Below, in pieces: positions 53,751 to 63,234 of a stretch of DNA of 64,000 nucleotides. The notes beneath the pieces were generated by a model, which saw only the letters and a program-made list of their open reading frames with translations, did no database searches and was not told where the DNA came from. The stretch covers positions 31,899,562 to 31,963,561 of the forward strand of contig OX328112.1 in the NCBI GenBank assembly GCA_946811185.2, written 5' to 3'. This DNA comes from Hippopus hippopus. Lineage: Eukaryota > Mollusca > Bivalvia > Cardiida > Cardiidae. The position numbers and the translations under genes were made by a program. The stretch's first letter is position 1, and every line of letters starts with the position of its first letter.

Positions 53751-53988
53751 ATATTATTCCTCAAACCATAACACTGAAATAGCAATATTTGGGTTTTTAC
53801 TATCGAAATGAAAATTCCATTTTAGTTATTTACCAGGACAAGGGTTAAAATGTATACTCATTGTTCTTGATGATTGCTTTCTGGAAACCTCAACTAGTAC
53901 TGGCTCCATGATGTTGATTGATAAGATTGAATGGTACTTCATGCACACCAACTTTATCTCAGTCATACAATGGTAACAGCTCACTTAA

Positions 53989-54138
53989 GGTCTACCGCCC
54001 CTAACTCATCGGTAAACATCGACGTTTTCGTAAAGGCTATTCGGCCAAGCTCGATATAACATCAACGTTTTTGGAAAGGCTATGCAGCCAATCTCGACAG
54101 CTTCCGCCTTTTAATATGACAGTTAGGGGCTGTAGACC
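53989..54138. mobile_element. 150-bp TTAA-flanked palindromic MITE
   Basis: GGTCTACCGCCCCTAACT and inverse AGTTAGGGGCTGTAGACC, with TTAA on both sides (53985-53988 and 54139-54142). Internal inverted units: AACATCGACGTTTTCG and AACATCAACGTTTTTGG. It has different ends from the common MITE but the same TTAA target. Confidence 0.82.
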
Positions 54139-54392
54139 TTAAACATGTTTGACTTGGATATCACTAGTTCAAGGTTAGGGCTCTGAAGTGTCTTGCTCCA
54201 GGACACTCCTATCAAAAGTCCTTACTTTTAATCGAAGCTCCAACCTGGCACCTCCAAATTACAAGTCCTACACATCACCACAGAGCCATGCAGACACACC
54301 CCCTCCCATGATGTGGGTAGTTACAAAAGTAAAAGGTGTTCATAATGTGATTTTCCTACCAAGTCTTAGCCGTGACAGGCTAAGGGTAGGGA

Positions 54393-54622
54393 TTAAGCCT
54401 CTAGCAGATGACAAAATTATAGACTGGTCCATTTGAAAGCATTTTCAAAAGAAAAATAAAATGTATGTCAAACATTGAGATTTGTATTTGAAAGGCTAAC
54501 AAACATTGTTGGAAAAGGAGAAAATGCTGGTTACCAGCATTTTCTCCTTCTTCCCACAATTTTTTCAAGAGCCTTCTTTTACGAGGGTCATTCAATCTTG
54601 GGGTTGTGCAGTAAAGGGTTAA
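54393..54622 (+). repeat. TTAA hairpin MITE, left TIR changed
   Basis: TTAAGCCTCTAGCAGATGAC to GGGTTGTGCAGTAAAGGGTTAA; hairpin around GGTTACC. Shares its right TTAA with the next copy. Confidence 0.85.
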
Positions 54623-54818
54623 CCCTAGGGAGAAAGAAAGCCTTTTAAAAACATTGCAGGAAAAGGAGAAAATGCTGGAAACCAGCATTTTGTCCTTTTC
54701 CCACAATGTTTTCCATCCTATTAAAGACAAAAAAATTGTTTGAGCTACATTTATTTCATAGTTTGCAAATGCTTTAAGTTTGGCCAAGTCCAAAATTTGT
54801 CGTTAGGTAAAGGGTTAA
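54619..54818 (-). repeat. TTAA hairpin MITE, B arm shortened
   Basis: TTAACCCTAGGGAGAAAGAA to CGTTAGGTAAAGGGTTAA; hairpin around GAAACCAGC. Confidence 0.87.
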
Positions 54819-55164
54819 GAAATCATCTTTAATTCTTGTCTATCTCTTTAGTAAGAATCAATCAAAGACAGTACAGAATAAAATCTGTGTTAAATCATGT
54901 TTAGCCATACATCAAAAGACCATTTGTACCAAATCAATCTGGTAAGTCATTATGACCTAACAATATTGTATTATAATTAATGAGCTTTTCTATGATGCAG
55001 ACATTTTATTGATCATGGTATTCAGAAGCTTTTAATGCCCTTTCAAACACAAAGGACGTCAAATGACATGCACATTATTGCATAATAGAGTAACTGATGA
55101 TTTTTGTAAAACCTGTTGATAACATGTTTTCAAGAATAATAACCCTTAACTCTTCTCCTGGGTA

Positions 55165-55480
55165 AGCTTCAGGTAGAGTGTAAAGCAAGATCAGCCTCCA
55201 CATACATGTAGTCTGATCTTGCTCCACACCCTCCCCCTATTTATCAATACTTTTGGTAATTTGAACCCATTGAAATGCCAATAAACTAAATGGAATCTAT
55301 TTTTGTAATCAATAATTGAACTTCGATGCATTTTGCGGAGAGTGTAAAGCAAGACCAGCCAGCACATACTTGCACTCTGATCTTGCACCACACTCTCCCC
55401 TTCTTTATCAGTACCTTTGGTCATGAGAACCCATCGAAATGCAAGTAAATTTATTGAAACTTGTATTCAACAATCTAACT
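55165..55480. repeat. Two tandem ~163-bp units with GCAAGATCAG hairpins
   Basis: GAGTGTAAAGCAAGA at 55176 and 55338. Each unit contains an imperfect hairpin (AAGCAAGATCAGC...GATCTTGC(T/A)CCACA) and GAACCCAT(T/C)GAAATGC. Related to the GATCAAGATCAGACTGCACA family. Confidence 0.75.
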
Positions 55481-55524
55481 TCTGTAGAATAACCTTGGGT
55501 GATGTAATAGAACTTTTCACAACT

Positions 55525-55620
55525 ATAGCTGCCCCCTGTGGCCAGTGTAGATTAAGATGAGACTCCACAAACATCCAGTCTGATCTGTGATCTACACTGT
55601 CCCATTTTCTGAGTCAATCA
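55525..55620. repeat. GATCAAGATCAGACTGCACA hairpin repeat
   Basis: CCAGTGTAGATTAAGATGAG and GTCTGATCTGTGATCTACAC. Confidence 0.7.
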
Positions 55621-55675
55621 GGACAAGATCAACCTAAAAACTATTTTCCTCTGTGTCCGATTTCTGACAGGAAAA

Positions 55676-56006
55676 GCCGAGCCCAGGTAGCTCAGTCGGT
55701 AGCGTGCAGGACTTGAGAACACGGGGTCCAGGGTTTGATCCCTGGCTACGACCCCTGGCTCGGCCAATTTCTTTCCGAGGACTGATGATAGTCACTGCGA
55801 TAGGATTCATTCCTCTCCCACTGCTGACCATTGTTTCGACGATGATTATGTTGAAAAGCAGCCAGTGGCTTGGAAGGAAATTGTGCAGAGTACTGGTAAA
55901 AGACTCCAGGAAAGCATGGATAGGTGCACTGGCTGCCGCGATATAACTGAAATAATGTTGAAAACGGCATTAAACACCATACAATCAATCAATCAATCAA
56001 CTGACA
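55676..56006 (+). mobile_element. SINE-1, full-length reference copy
   Basis: tRNA-like head: AGGTAGCTCAGTCGGTAGCG (A box) and CCAGGGTTTGATCCCTGG (B box, one change from GGTTCGATCCC). Body: CCGAGGACTGATGATAGTCA, CCACTGCTGACCATTGTTTC, CAGCCAGTGGCTTGGAAGG, CCAGGAAAGCATGGATAGGT and AACTGAAATAATGTTGAAAA. Tail (ATCA)n at 55983-56000. Too long and unpaired to be a working tRNA. Confidence 0.93.
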
Positions 56007-56035
56007 GGAAAATGTCCATTGAGTCTATTTGGTGC

Positions 56036-56513
56036 TTAAACTCTTTACCAGATAATATGGCCTGCAACACGCGAAAATGGGGCATTCCGACACTTGCGTA
56101 AAGTGTCGTCTCAGATCAGCCTGCGAAATCCGTACAGGCTAATCTGAAACGACACATTCCGTTCTTATGTAACTTTCTGTTTGTGCAAGTCTACCGTAGC
56201 ACAAAATCTAATGTAGTCGTAAAGTGCCGTCTTGGAATAGCCTGCGCAAGCTGATCCGAGACGACACTTTCCACAAATGTCCGAATGCCCCTTTTCGTGT
56301 GTTGCAAGCCATGTAAGACTAGTCCAAAATGAAAGCCTTGGCAAACGGCATATTAGATACTATCAAATGACTAAATTTGCTATTGAGAGGGTAGAAAAAC
56401 ATTGTGGGAAAAGGAGAAAATGCTGGTTAGCAGCATTTTCTCATTTTCCCACAATGTTTTCAAAAGCCTTCTCTTTTCAGGGATAAGAAACATTGGATTG
56501 TATGATTAAAGAG
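56036..56513 (+). repeat. TTAA hairpin MITE split by a palindromic MITE
   Basis: TTAAACTCTTTACCAGATAA at 56036-56057 resumes at 56312 with TGTAAGACTAGTCCAAAATG, then an intact hairpin around GGTTAGC. Confidence 0.85.
56058..56311. repeat. GGCCTGCAACACG palindromic MITE inside another MITE
   Basis: TGGCCTGCAACACGCGAAAA to TTCGTGTGTTGCAAGCCA. The right internal hairpin is shortened (GCCTGCGCAAGCTG). Ends are fixed by the interrupted host copy. Confidence 0.88.
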
Positions 56514-56705
56514 AAAATGGAGGAAAAGGAAGGTGTATTTGGATCCTTTATATGGATAATTACAAAAAATTACCCAGTTCAGAATCCCAAATTTAGAAAA
56601 CCATTTGTTTCAATAAATGCTGAATACAAAATGAATCAAAATGTAGGAGAGAACAAGACGGCCAAGATTGCTTTGTATAACTAACCCTTTCCTACCAAGT
56701 TTTTG

Positions 56706-56990
56706 TTTGCAATGTGTTAAATGCTATTTTCAACATTATTTCAGTTCTGTTGCAGCAGCTACAGCACCTATCCATGCTATTCTGAACTTTCTTTTACACG
56801 ATATACATTCCTAGCATTTGGCTGCTTTCCCACATGACCAAAATCGAAACAATGATCAGCAGTCAGAGAGGGTTGAATCCAGTTGCAATGACTATCATCA
56901 ATCTTCAGAAAGAAATTGAGCAAGCTGGGGATTCTAACCAATGACCCCCTGGTCTCAAATCAAGTCTGCTAACTACTTTGGAGCCGGACT
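56706..56990 (-). mobile_element. SINE-1 copy, diverged
   Basis: TTCAACATTATTTCAGTTCT, TTTGGCTGCTTTCCCACATG and GAAAGAAATTGAGCAAGCTG. The head is barely recognisable. Confidence 0.8.
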
Positions 56991-57119
56991 CAACATTTTC
57001 TCCAAGCAATCCTATGCTTCATGATTCTTGGGAAGAAGGCTAACGAAAACAATGTGGGGAAAGGAGAGAAGCTGGTCACCAGTAGTTCCTCACTTTCCAA
57101 CAATGTTTTGTACCCTGTC

Positions 57120-57695
57120 ATTGTATTGAGGAAAGCTTAAATATTTTCTACTTTTCCCATACTGTTTGTTGGAATTTTTTTCAAAATCAATAGGGTTGAA
57201 GCTATTGATAAGATAAACGCACTGTGCAAGTTTCACAGAAATCTGACCACAAATGCAGACTTTATCGCGTAAACAAGAAATGGAAATTTTCAACTTGAAA
57301 TGGCTACTTTTCCCATACTGTCTCTTGGATTTTTTTTTTTAAATCAATAGGGTTGAAGCTATTGATGAGATGGACAAACTGTGCAAGTTTCACGAAAATC
57401 TGACAACAAATGCAGACTTTATTGTGTAAACAAGAAATGGAAATTTTCAACTTGAAACGGCTACTTTTCCCATACTGTTTTTTTTCTTTTTTCTTTCAAA
57501 ATCAATTGGGTTGAAGCTATTGATGAGATAAACAAACTGTGCAAGTTTCACGAAAACCTGACCACAAATGAAGACTTTATCGCGTAAACAAGAAAAAGAC
57601 TAACGGACAGACGGGCGGACAGACAGACAGACAGACGGACGACGGAAACCACGCCATGACACAAGCTCTGCTGGCTTTCAGCCAGTAGAGCTAAC
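57120..57695. mobile_element. Pearl-like element with three ~156-bp units
   Basis: CTTTTCCCATACTGT starts near 57150, 57307 and 57463. Each unit has AATCAATAGGGTTGAAGCTA, GTGCAAGTTTCAC and TGCAGACTTTATCGCG-like sequence. Then a (GACA)n/(GGAC)n run (57605-57640) and CCATGACACAAGCTCTGCTG, with a final hairpin CTGGCTTTCAGCCAG and AGCTAAC. Same 3' module as 7900-9246 but unrelated core units. Confidence 0.75.
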
Positions 57696-57737
57696 AATGA
57701 TACCCATTCAGACAAGTCTAAACAACGAAATCATACA

Positions 57738-57898
57738 TTATCTCTTTAATTCCAGACAACAAAATTTCAGACTCATCCAGCACTTTCAGAAAATAACGGA
57801 AACATTGGTTACCAGCATTTTCTCCTTTTCCCTCAATGTTTTCAAAAGGCTTCTTCCTCAGGGTCGTTAAAACTCTGGATTGTGCGGTAATGGGTTAT
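57738..57898 (+). repeat. TTAA hairpin MITE, left hairpin arm lost
   Basis: ATTATCTCTTTAATTCCAGAC to GATTGTGCGGTAATGGGTTA. Confidence 0.78.
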
Positions 57899-57971
57899 AT
57901 GACCATTTGGAAGAAAGTTACTGAAGACACTGAGGGAAAATGAGAAATTTCTAGTCATTTTTTTGCAGCTT

Positions 57972-58418
57972 TTAACCCTTTACCAAACGACAAAATTTTG
58001 GACCAGACCAAAATGAAAGCTTTTGAAGTCAACAATATAAATGTAGCTTAACCCTTTACCACACGAAGAAATTTTTAACACATGTATAATAAAAGCATTT
58101 GTAGAGTAGAAAATAAAAGTGGTTAAAAAGGTGAGATTTATTTTTAATAGACTAGAAAACATTTTGGGAAAAGGAGAAAATGCTGGTAACCAGCATTTTC
58201 TCCTTTTCCCAAAAATGTTTTCTAAAGGCTCCCTACACAGGGTCATTAAAAGTCGGGAATGTGTGGTAAAGGGTTAAATGGTGATTTCTGTCTTCAATAG
58301 GGTAGAAAACATTGTGGGAAGAGGACAAAATGCTGGTTACCAGCATTTTCTCCTTTTCCCACAATGTTTTCAAAAGCCTTCCTTCCAAGAAAACCAGGGA
58401 TTGTTTGGTAAAGGGTTA
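57972..58418 (+). repeat. TTAA hairpin MITE interrupted by a sister copy
   Basis: TTAACCCTTTACCAAACGAC at the left. Broken at AATGTAGC/TTAA (58048), it resumes at 58273 with TTAAATGGTGATTTCTGTC and ends GATTGTTTGGTAAAGGGTTAA. Confidence 0.93.
58048..58276 (+). repeat. TTAA hairpin MITE inserted into another copy
   Basis: TTAACCCTTTACCACACGAA to GGAATGTGTGGTAAAGGGTTAA, TTAA at both edges. Same orientation as the host copy. Confidence 0.95.
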
Positions 58419-58426
58419 AACCATTA

Positions 58427-58655
58427 GCTCATTACCAAACGACAAAATTTTAGGTTTGTCCAAATCGAAAGCTGTTGCAGACGACAAAATAAAAGTGACT
58501 GAAAATTTGAAAATTGTTTTGTGAAGGGTAGAAAACATTGTGTGAAAAGGAGAAAATGCTGGTTACAAACATTTTCTCCTTTTCCCACAATGTTTTCTAA
58601 AGGCTTCTTTCTCAAGGTCGTCAAAAGTAGGGATTGTGTGGTAATGGGTTTTAAA
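58427..58655 (+). repeat. TTAA hairpin MITE
   Basis: CTCATTACCAAACGACAAAA to GATTGTGTGGTAATGGGTTTTAA; hairpin around GGTTACA. Confidence 0.87.
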
Positions 58656-58701
58656 AGGTAATTTCCACCATTTGAGCCACTTGTAGGTGTATAGCATAGT
58701 G

Positions 58702-58840
58702 TTAACTCTTTACTAGACAGTCGTGTGTTTTTCTACCCTGAAGAAGAAGACATGTGAAAACATTGTTGGAAAGGGGAAAAAAAGCTTGCTAAATGCATTT
58801 TTTGACCCATGTCTTCAACCATTTTATAGACAATATCCGC
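58702..58840 (-). repeat. TTAA hairpin MITE, A arm lost
   Basis: TTAACTCTTTACTAGACAGT, then a degenerate hairpin. Confidence 0.7.
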
Positions 58841-58959
58841 AAGACACCTCAGAGCCCTAGCCTAGCACTGGTGAAACCCAGAAAATGCATGACTATGTGA
58901 GCTGTCGCCATGCTATGACTGAATTAATGTTGAAAGCAGCGTAAAACACCTTTAATCAG

Positions 58960-59188
58960 TTAACTCATTAGCAAACGACAAAATTTTAGACCAGTCCAAA
59001 TTGAAAGCATTTGCAGACAACAAAATAAATGTGGCTGAAAAATTGAAATTTGTTGTTGGAAGGGTTGAAAACATTGTGGGAAAAGGAGAAAATGCTGGTA
59101 ACCAGCATTTTCTCCTTTTCCCACTATGTTTTCAAAAGGCTCCTTTCTCAGGATTGTTAAAAGTCAGGATTGTGTTGTAAAGGGTTAA
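58960..59188 (+). repeat. TTAA hairpin MITE, full length
   Basis: TTAACTCATTAGCAAACGAC to GATTGTGTTGTAAAGGGTTAA. The hairpin centre GGTAACC is flipped relative to orientation. Confidence 0.92.
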
Positions 59189-59252
59189 TAAACCTTAGAC
59201 AATTTCCATATCAAATATGGACTATCTGTGACAAGCTACATGTATCACCCAG

Positions 59253-59465
59253 CCTTTACCACATGAGAAAATTTTCCAAATTGACAGCATTAGCTGATGA
59301 CAATTTAGATGATACTGAAATGAGGATTTTTGCCTTTAATAGGATAAAAAAAACATCGTGGGAAAAAAAGAAAATGCCAGTTACCAGCATTTATCTTTTC
59401 CAATTATGTTTTCAAAAGCATTATTCCTTCTTAATGGTCATCATTGCATCATACAGTGAAGATTA
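59253..59465 (+). repeat. TTAA hairpin MITE, right end decayed
   Basis: CCTTTACCACATGAGAAAAT, a hairpin with CCAGTTACCAGC, ending near TGCATCATACAGTGAAG. Confidence 0.75.
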
Positions 59466-59469
59466 GAGT

Positions 59470-60260
59470 AATACTTGTGACTAATTTGCTGACTGTGTAT
59501 TGTATCAGTTTGGAATTCCAAACCTTCATAAATGCTTCCTAGGGCACAGAGGTTAATCATGCCTGTGGAAGTTCATGTTTTCAAAAGTTTTTTTGGTAAA
59601 GAGTATCTCCATTTTGGGAAAATCTGGTTATAAAATATATTCATATCACTTATAAATAGGTACATAAAATTTTATAATTAATACTATATTAGTCCATAAT
59701 AGATATATTGCATGTCAAATGATAAAATATTAGTTTACAAGTTCCAGTTGTTCTTCTATATGCCATATAGGAAGAAAGAAGAACATAAAATCAACACTTC
59801 CAATAAAGGGAGGTAATTTTTGGTGTCTTACTGGTTATTGGTGTGGTCATAAAAATTTTTTTGATACTTATCTGGAAATTATGTGGTAGTGTAAAACCAC
59901 ATAAAATTAATAGACTAGAAGGCAATATTCATCCCTTCCTCAGATATCAAAATTGTAGACTTGTGCAAACTGAAAGCACTTGCAATAGACTAATATCTCT
60001 TTAAAAAAAAATGGATTGGATTTTCCAAGAAATTTGGTCTTTGTCCACAGTATTTGCAATAGATCTTATTTCAAAAATTTGTTTTCCCTTTCCTTCAACA
60101 CATTTCTTCCTTACTGCATATTTCCTCTGCCCTAGAAGTGCTGAACCAAGACTTAATTGCTTATGTCATGGCAAGACTGATATTCTTACAAAGACTGCTT
60201 TGATAGTGAAATATCAAGATCTTAAGTTCTGACCAAGAGTGTCCATTTCATCTTTTAAAC
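59470..60260. other. Intron or intergenic sequence without recognisable genes
   Basis: Only a decayed A-arm piece of the common MITE (59935-59990, ATCAAAATTGTAGACTTGTG). No exon signal was recognised. Confidence 0.5.
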
Positions 60261-60267
60261 ATATAAG

Positions 60268-60487
60268 TGTTACCCTTTATCACAGTTGTAACAACCCTGA
60301 AACAGAGGGCTTTAGACAGCATTGTGGGAAAAGGAGAAAATGCTGATAGCCAGCATTTTCTCCTTTTTCCAAAATGTTTTCTTCCTTATGAAAGACAGAA
60401 ATCATCATTTGAGCTACATTTACTTTGTTGTCTGCAAACAGTTTCAAAATACACAAATCTAAAATTTTGTGTTTTTAAGAGGTAAAG
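60268..60487 (-). repeat. TTAA hairpin MITE
   Basis: TTACCCTTTATCACAGTTGT, a hairpin around GATAGCC, and A-arm TCTAAAATTTTGTG. Confidence 0.82.
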
Positions 60488-60745
60488 GTTTTTGAAAATT
60501 AAACTGTTTAGAAATGGGTTGGAGTTGTTTGTCTGGTGCTGAATGGCTCTGCTCAACATTACTTTGGTCATATCATAGCAGCCAGATACCTTTTTGTGTG
60601 TTCTAGGACTTCTCTAACCAGTACTTCACACAAGACTAGGTCTTCCATCCACTGGCTGCTTTCCCACATAAACAACCCTTAACTCCTCACCAGATGATGA
60701 TTTTAGACAGGTTAAAACCCAAAGCATTTGAAGATGATAATTTAA

Positions 60746-61975
60746 CCCTTTATATACGAGAGACGCGAGAGAGCGTCGAAAAATACTACCTCCGAAATCC
60801 CAGTGCAGCGAATACGCGTTGTAATTTACCTGGCTTGTAATCCGAGTGACGCTATGCCGTGCTGTGTTTTCCACTCTAGGAAATCCCAGTGACGCATTTT
60901 GGTAGGTTCTAGAAGACCGATGTTAAAAAGAGGCCGATTGGTTCAAACCTACCCAAAATGCAACAAATCTGAAATCATTATCCAATCAAATAATGTTTCT
61001 CATTTCTTTGGTGTGTAAAGCTACTATTTTTAGCTCAAATCAAAAGAATGCGAGGTATTTTCCGACCTTTATTACACGGCATGTGTTCAGAGAATTTCGA
61101 AAACAATGGCGAGTTATGATAGTTGAAGTTATAGCGAATTCGAGGGGTTTTTGCACAGAGATCGACTTTCTATCGGTGGATAATATGTTTGAATAACTAA
61201 ATATTGTTTTGATATTGATATTAACCCATACTTGACAAAAGAAATCAGACAATGATGAGTCGGAGAATGAGATCGACGCGGCCGTGTCGAGTTCAACCGT
61301 CGGAGGTTCAAACCGAAAGTAATTCTTTTCTGGTGACCGTTTATGCAAAGGTTTTTAACTCGGAACAGCAGAGAACAAGAGAAAAAATGACAAATTTTTT
61401 CTGCAATCCTTTCAAAATCATCTGATGCAATATAATGTCCCAGAGACCAACAATTGCGCTGTGAGAATGAACTCTGAAAAGGCTGACCATATTTAGCACC
61501 CAACAACTCTGGTAGAAATACATGCGCTTGTGGGAGAGTTATTTTATTTTTCATGCAGATACCTAAATTCCCCTTGCATGAAAAAATAATAAAAACAATA
61601 TTGAATGTGTGTCAGGAACAATTATACTTTAAAACATGCTACAGAGTGTCAATAGTGAAAAACAGAATCCACCTGTGGATTTCTATGTCAGAAGGAATTT
61701 GTACAGAATATTTGTACATAATCATTGCTTTTTTGACTGGAAACACCTTTTGATTAAAAAAGATTGAAAGTCTGTAAGTACTAAACTTTAGTTACTTTGT
61801 CAAATCATCAAAAAGCTTTGAAAAACAGTGTAATGTGAAGCTGTGTCACTTTTACTTTGGCAGCCTGTTGGAAGCCATTTTGAGGCTAGTATTCTACCTG
61901 ACAATCAGCCTGCGTTGCCTATCAGTGAATACTGGGCAGTGCTTAGTGTACATAACTTGTGTAGTATATAAAGGG
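60746..61975. mobile_element. 1.23-kb piggyBac-like element
   Basis: Ends CCCTTTATATAC (60746-60757) and inverse GTATATAAAGGG (61964-61975), flanked by TTAA (60742-60745) and TTAC (61976-61979). The host MITE sequence continues across: TTTAA before, ATGTCACTGA after, as in the copy at 62824 (TTAAATGTCACTGA). The first ~600 bp are CpG-rich. TTAA target and CCC start fit piggyBac. A short acidic coding remnant is inside. Confidence 0.82.
61106..61322 (+). pseudogene. Acidic coding remnant in the piggyBac-like element
   Basis: ATG in good context (AACAATGGCG) reads MASYDS, then TGA, then continues in frame as SYSEFEGFLHRDRLSIGG and stop. A second coding-like stretch at 61248-61322 reads DNDESENEIDAAVSSSTVGG then SNRK and TAA. 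Short acidic Ser/Asp/Glu-rich N-termini are typical of piggyBac-derived transposases, but there is no catalytic domain, so this is a relic at best. Confidence 0.4.
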
Positions 61976-61999
61976 TTACATGTCACTGAGCTTTTTATT

Positions 62000-62212
62000 A
62001 ACAATCCCCCGTTTTAACAACCCTGAGGAAGAAGCTTTTTGAAAGCAAAGAAGGAAAAGGAAAAAATGCTGGTAATCACTATTTTCTCCTTCTTCCACAA
62101 CATATTCTACTGTATCAAAATAAATTCCATCATTTGAGCCACATCTACACTGTCATCTGCAAATGCTTTCTCTAAAGACAAGTCTACATTTTTGTTGTCT
62201 GTTAAAGTGTAG
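62000..62212 (-). repeat. TTAA hairpin MITE, left TIR lost
   Basis: ATTAACAATCCCCCGTTTTA to TTGTCTGTTAAAGTGTAG; diverged hairpin around GGTAATC. Confidence 0.78.
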
Positions 62213-62513
62213 AATTGAGGTATCCATCTTTCCGAGGCCATGGGAAAAGGCAAAAATGCTTGTTACCAGCATTTTCTTCGTTTCACACAATTACATGTAT
62301 TTTATAAACCTTTTTCTCTCAAGGTTGTTAATGCACAGGATTGTGTGGTGAAGTGTTAATAATGATCAGCAGTGAGAGAGGAATAAAACTTGTCACAATG
62401 ACTACCAACCACCCAGGTGAAAAGAGCTTGGTCAAGCTGGGATTTGAACTTGTGATCCCTGCAGTACAAGCTCTGTAAGTTACCGACTAAGCTTTTTGAT
62501 TTGACAGAAATGA

Positions 62514-62742
62514 GTTTACTCTTTTCGCAAACAACAACATTTAAAAGTTGTCCAAATTGAAAGCATTTCTAAACAACAAAATAAATGTGACTCAAAAACT
62601 GAAAATTGTTCTTGTAAAGGTGGAAAACATTGGGGAAAAGGAAAAAATGCTAGTTACTAGCATTTTCTCCTTTTCCCACAATGTTTTCAAAAGCCCTCTC
62701 TGATACTAGGGTCATTTGAAGACTGGATTGTGTGTTAAGTTT
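62514..62742 (+). repeat. TTAA hairpin MITE
   Basis: TTTACTCTTTTCGCAAACAA to GGATTGTGTGTTAAGTTTAA; hairpin around AGTTACTAGC. Confidence 0.83.
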
Positions 62743-62823
62743 AAGAAGAAAAATAGCAAACTTGACACATGGCAGAGACAATTTTCAGAAGGAATATTTG
62801 ACAGGAATACTATCCATCAACCC

Positions 62824-63054
62824 TTAACTCTTTCCCAAATGAAAAAAAATTTAGACTGGTCCAAAATGAAAGGATTTGCAGGACGACAAATTAAATGTCA
62901 CTGAAATGATGATTTTTGTTTTGGATCAGGTAGAAAACATTGTGGGAAAAGGAGAAAATGCTGGTTACCAGCATTTTCTCCTTTTCCCACAATGTTTTCA
63001 AACGCTTTCTCTTACAGGGTCGTTAAAACTTGGGATTGTGTGGTAATGGGTTAA
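62824..63054 (+). repeat. TTAA hairpin MITE, full length
   Basis: TTAACTCTTTCCCAAATGAA to GATTGTGTGGTAATGGGTTAA; perfect hairpin around GGTTACC. Confidence 0.92.
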
Positions 63055-63057
63055 TGG

Positions 63058-63215
63058 ACAAGAATTATATTTTTAGACTTGTCCAATGAAGTCTTATTTG
63101 TCATAAAAGGGTAAAAAAATATTTTGAAAGAAAAGAAGAAAATGCTGGTCACCAGTATTTTCTTCTGTTCTTACAGTGTTTTCAAAACCTTATTTCCTTA
63201 TTTTGGTATACACCC
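63058..63215 (+). repeat. TTAA hairpin MITE, partial
   Basis: TTTTTAGACTTGTCCAATGA, then AGAAAATGCTGGTCACCAGT; the right end is lost. Confidence 0.65.
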
Positions 63216-63234
63216 TAGGATTTTCTGCAAAAAA

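Larger units (their letters stand above)
60679..62359 (+). repeat. TTAA hairpin MITE opened by two later insertions
   Basis: Left A arm at 60679-60745 (TTAACTCCTCACCAGATGAT). A piece, ATGTCACTGAGC, follows at 61980. The right half at 62213-62359 has a hairpin with GTTACCAGC and ends GATTGTGTGGTGAAGTGTTAA. The gaps hold the piggyBac-like element and another MITE copy. Confidence 0.75.
60515..62500 (-). mobile_element. SINE-1 copy split by a 1.68-kb nest
   Basis: SINE body at 60515-60678 (CATCCACTGGCTGCTTTCCC and ACATAAAC) resumes at 62360 with TAATGATCAGCAGTGAGAGA, GCTTGGTCAAGCTGGGATTT and GAACTTGTGATCC. The insert is bounded by TTAA (60679-60682 and 62356-62359). Confidence 0.85.

Noticed and set aside
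55676..55765. Possible tRNA gene
   Set aside because: A and B boxes are present but the cloverleaf does not close, and the sequence runs into the conserved SINE-1 body shared with six other copies. It is a SINE head.
60626..60874. PDE1 first exon starting MENTARHSVTRITSQ with donor CAG/GTAAAT
   Set aside because: The donor phase (0) does not fit the exon at 51281 (needs 1), and the segment lies in the piggyBac-like element.
61129..61554. 141-codon minus-strand open frame
   Set aside because: It lies antisense within the piggyBac-like element, has no motif I recognise, and spans the more coding-like plus-strand remnant.
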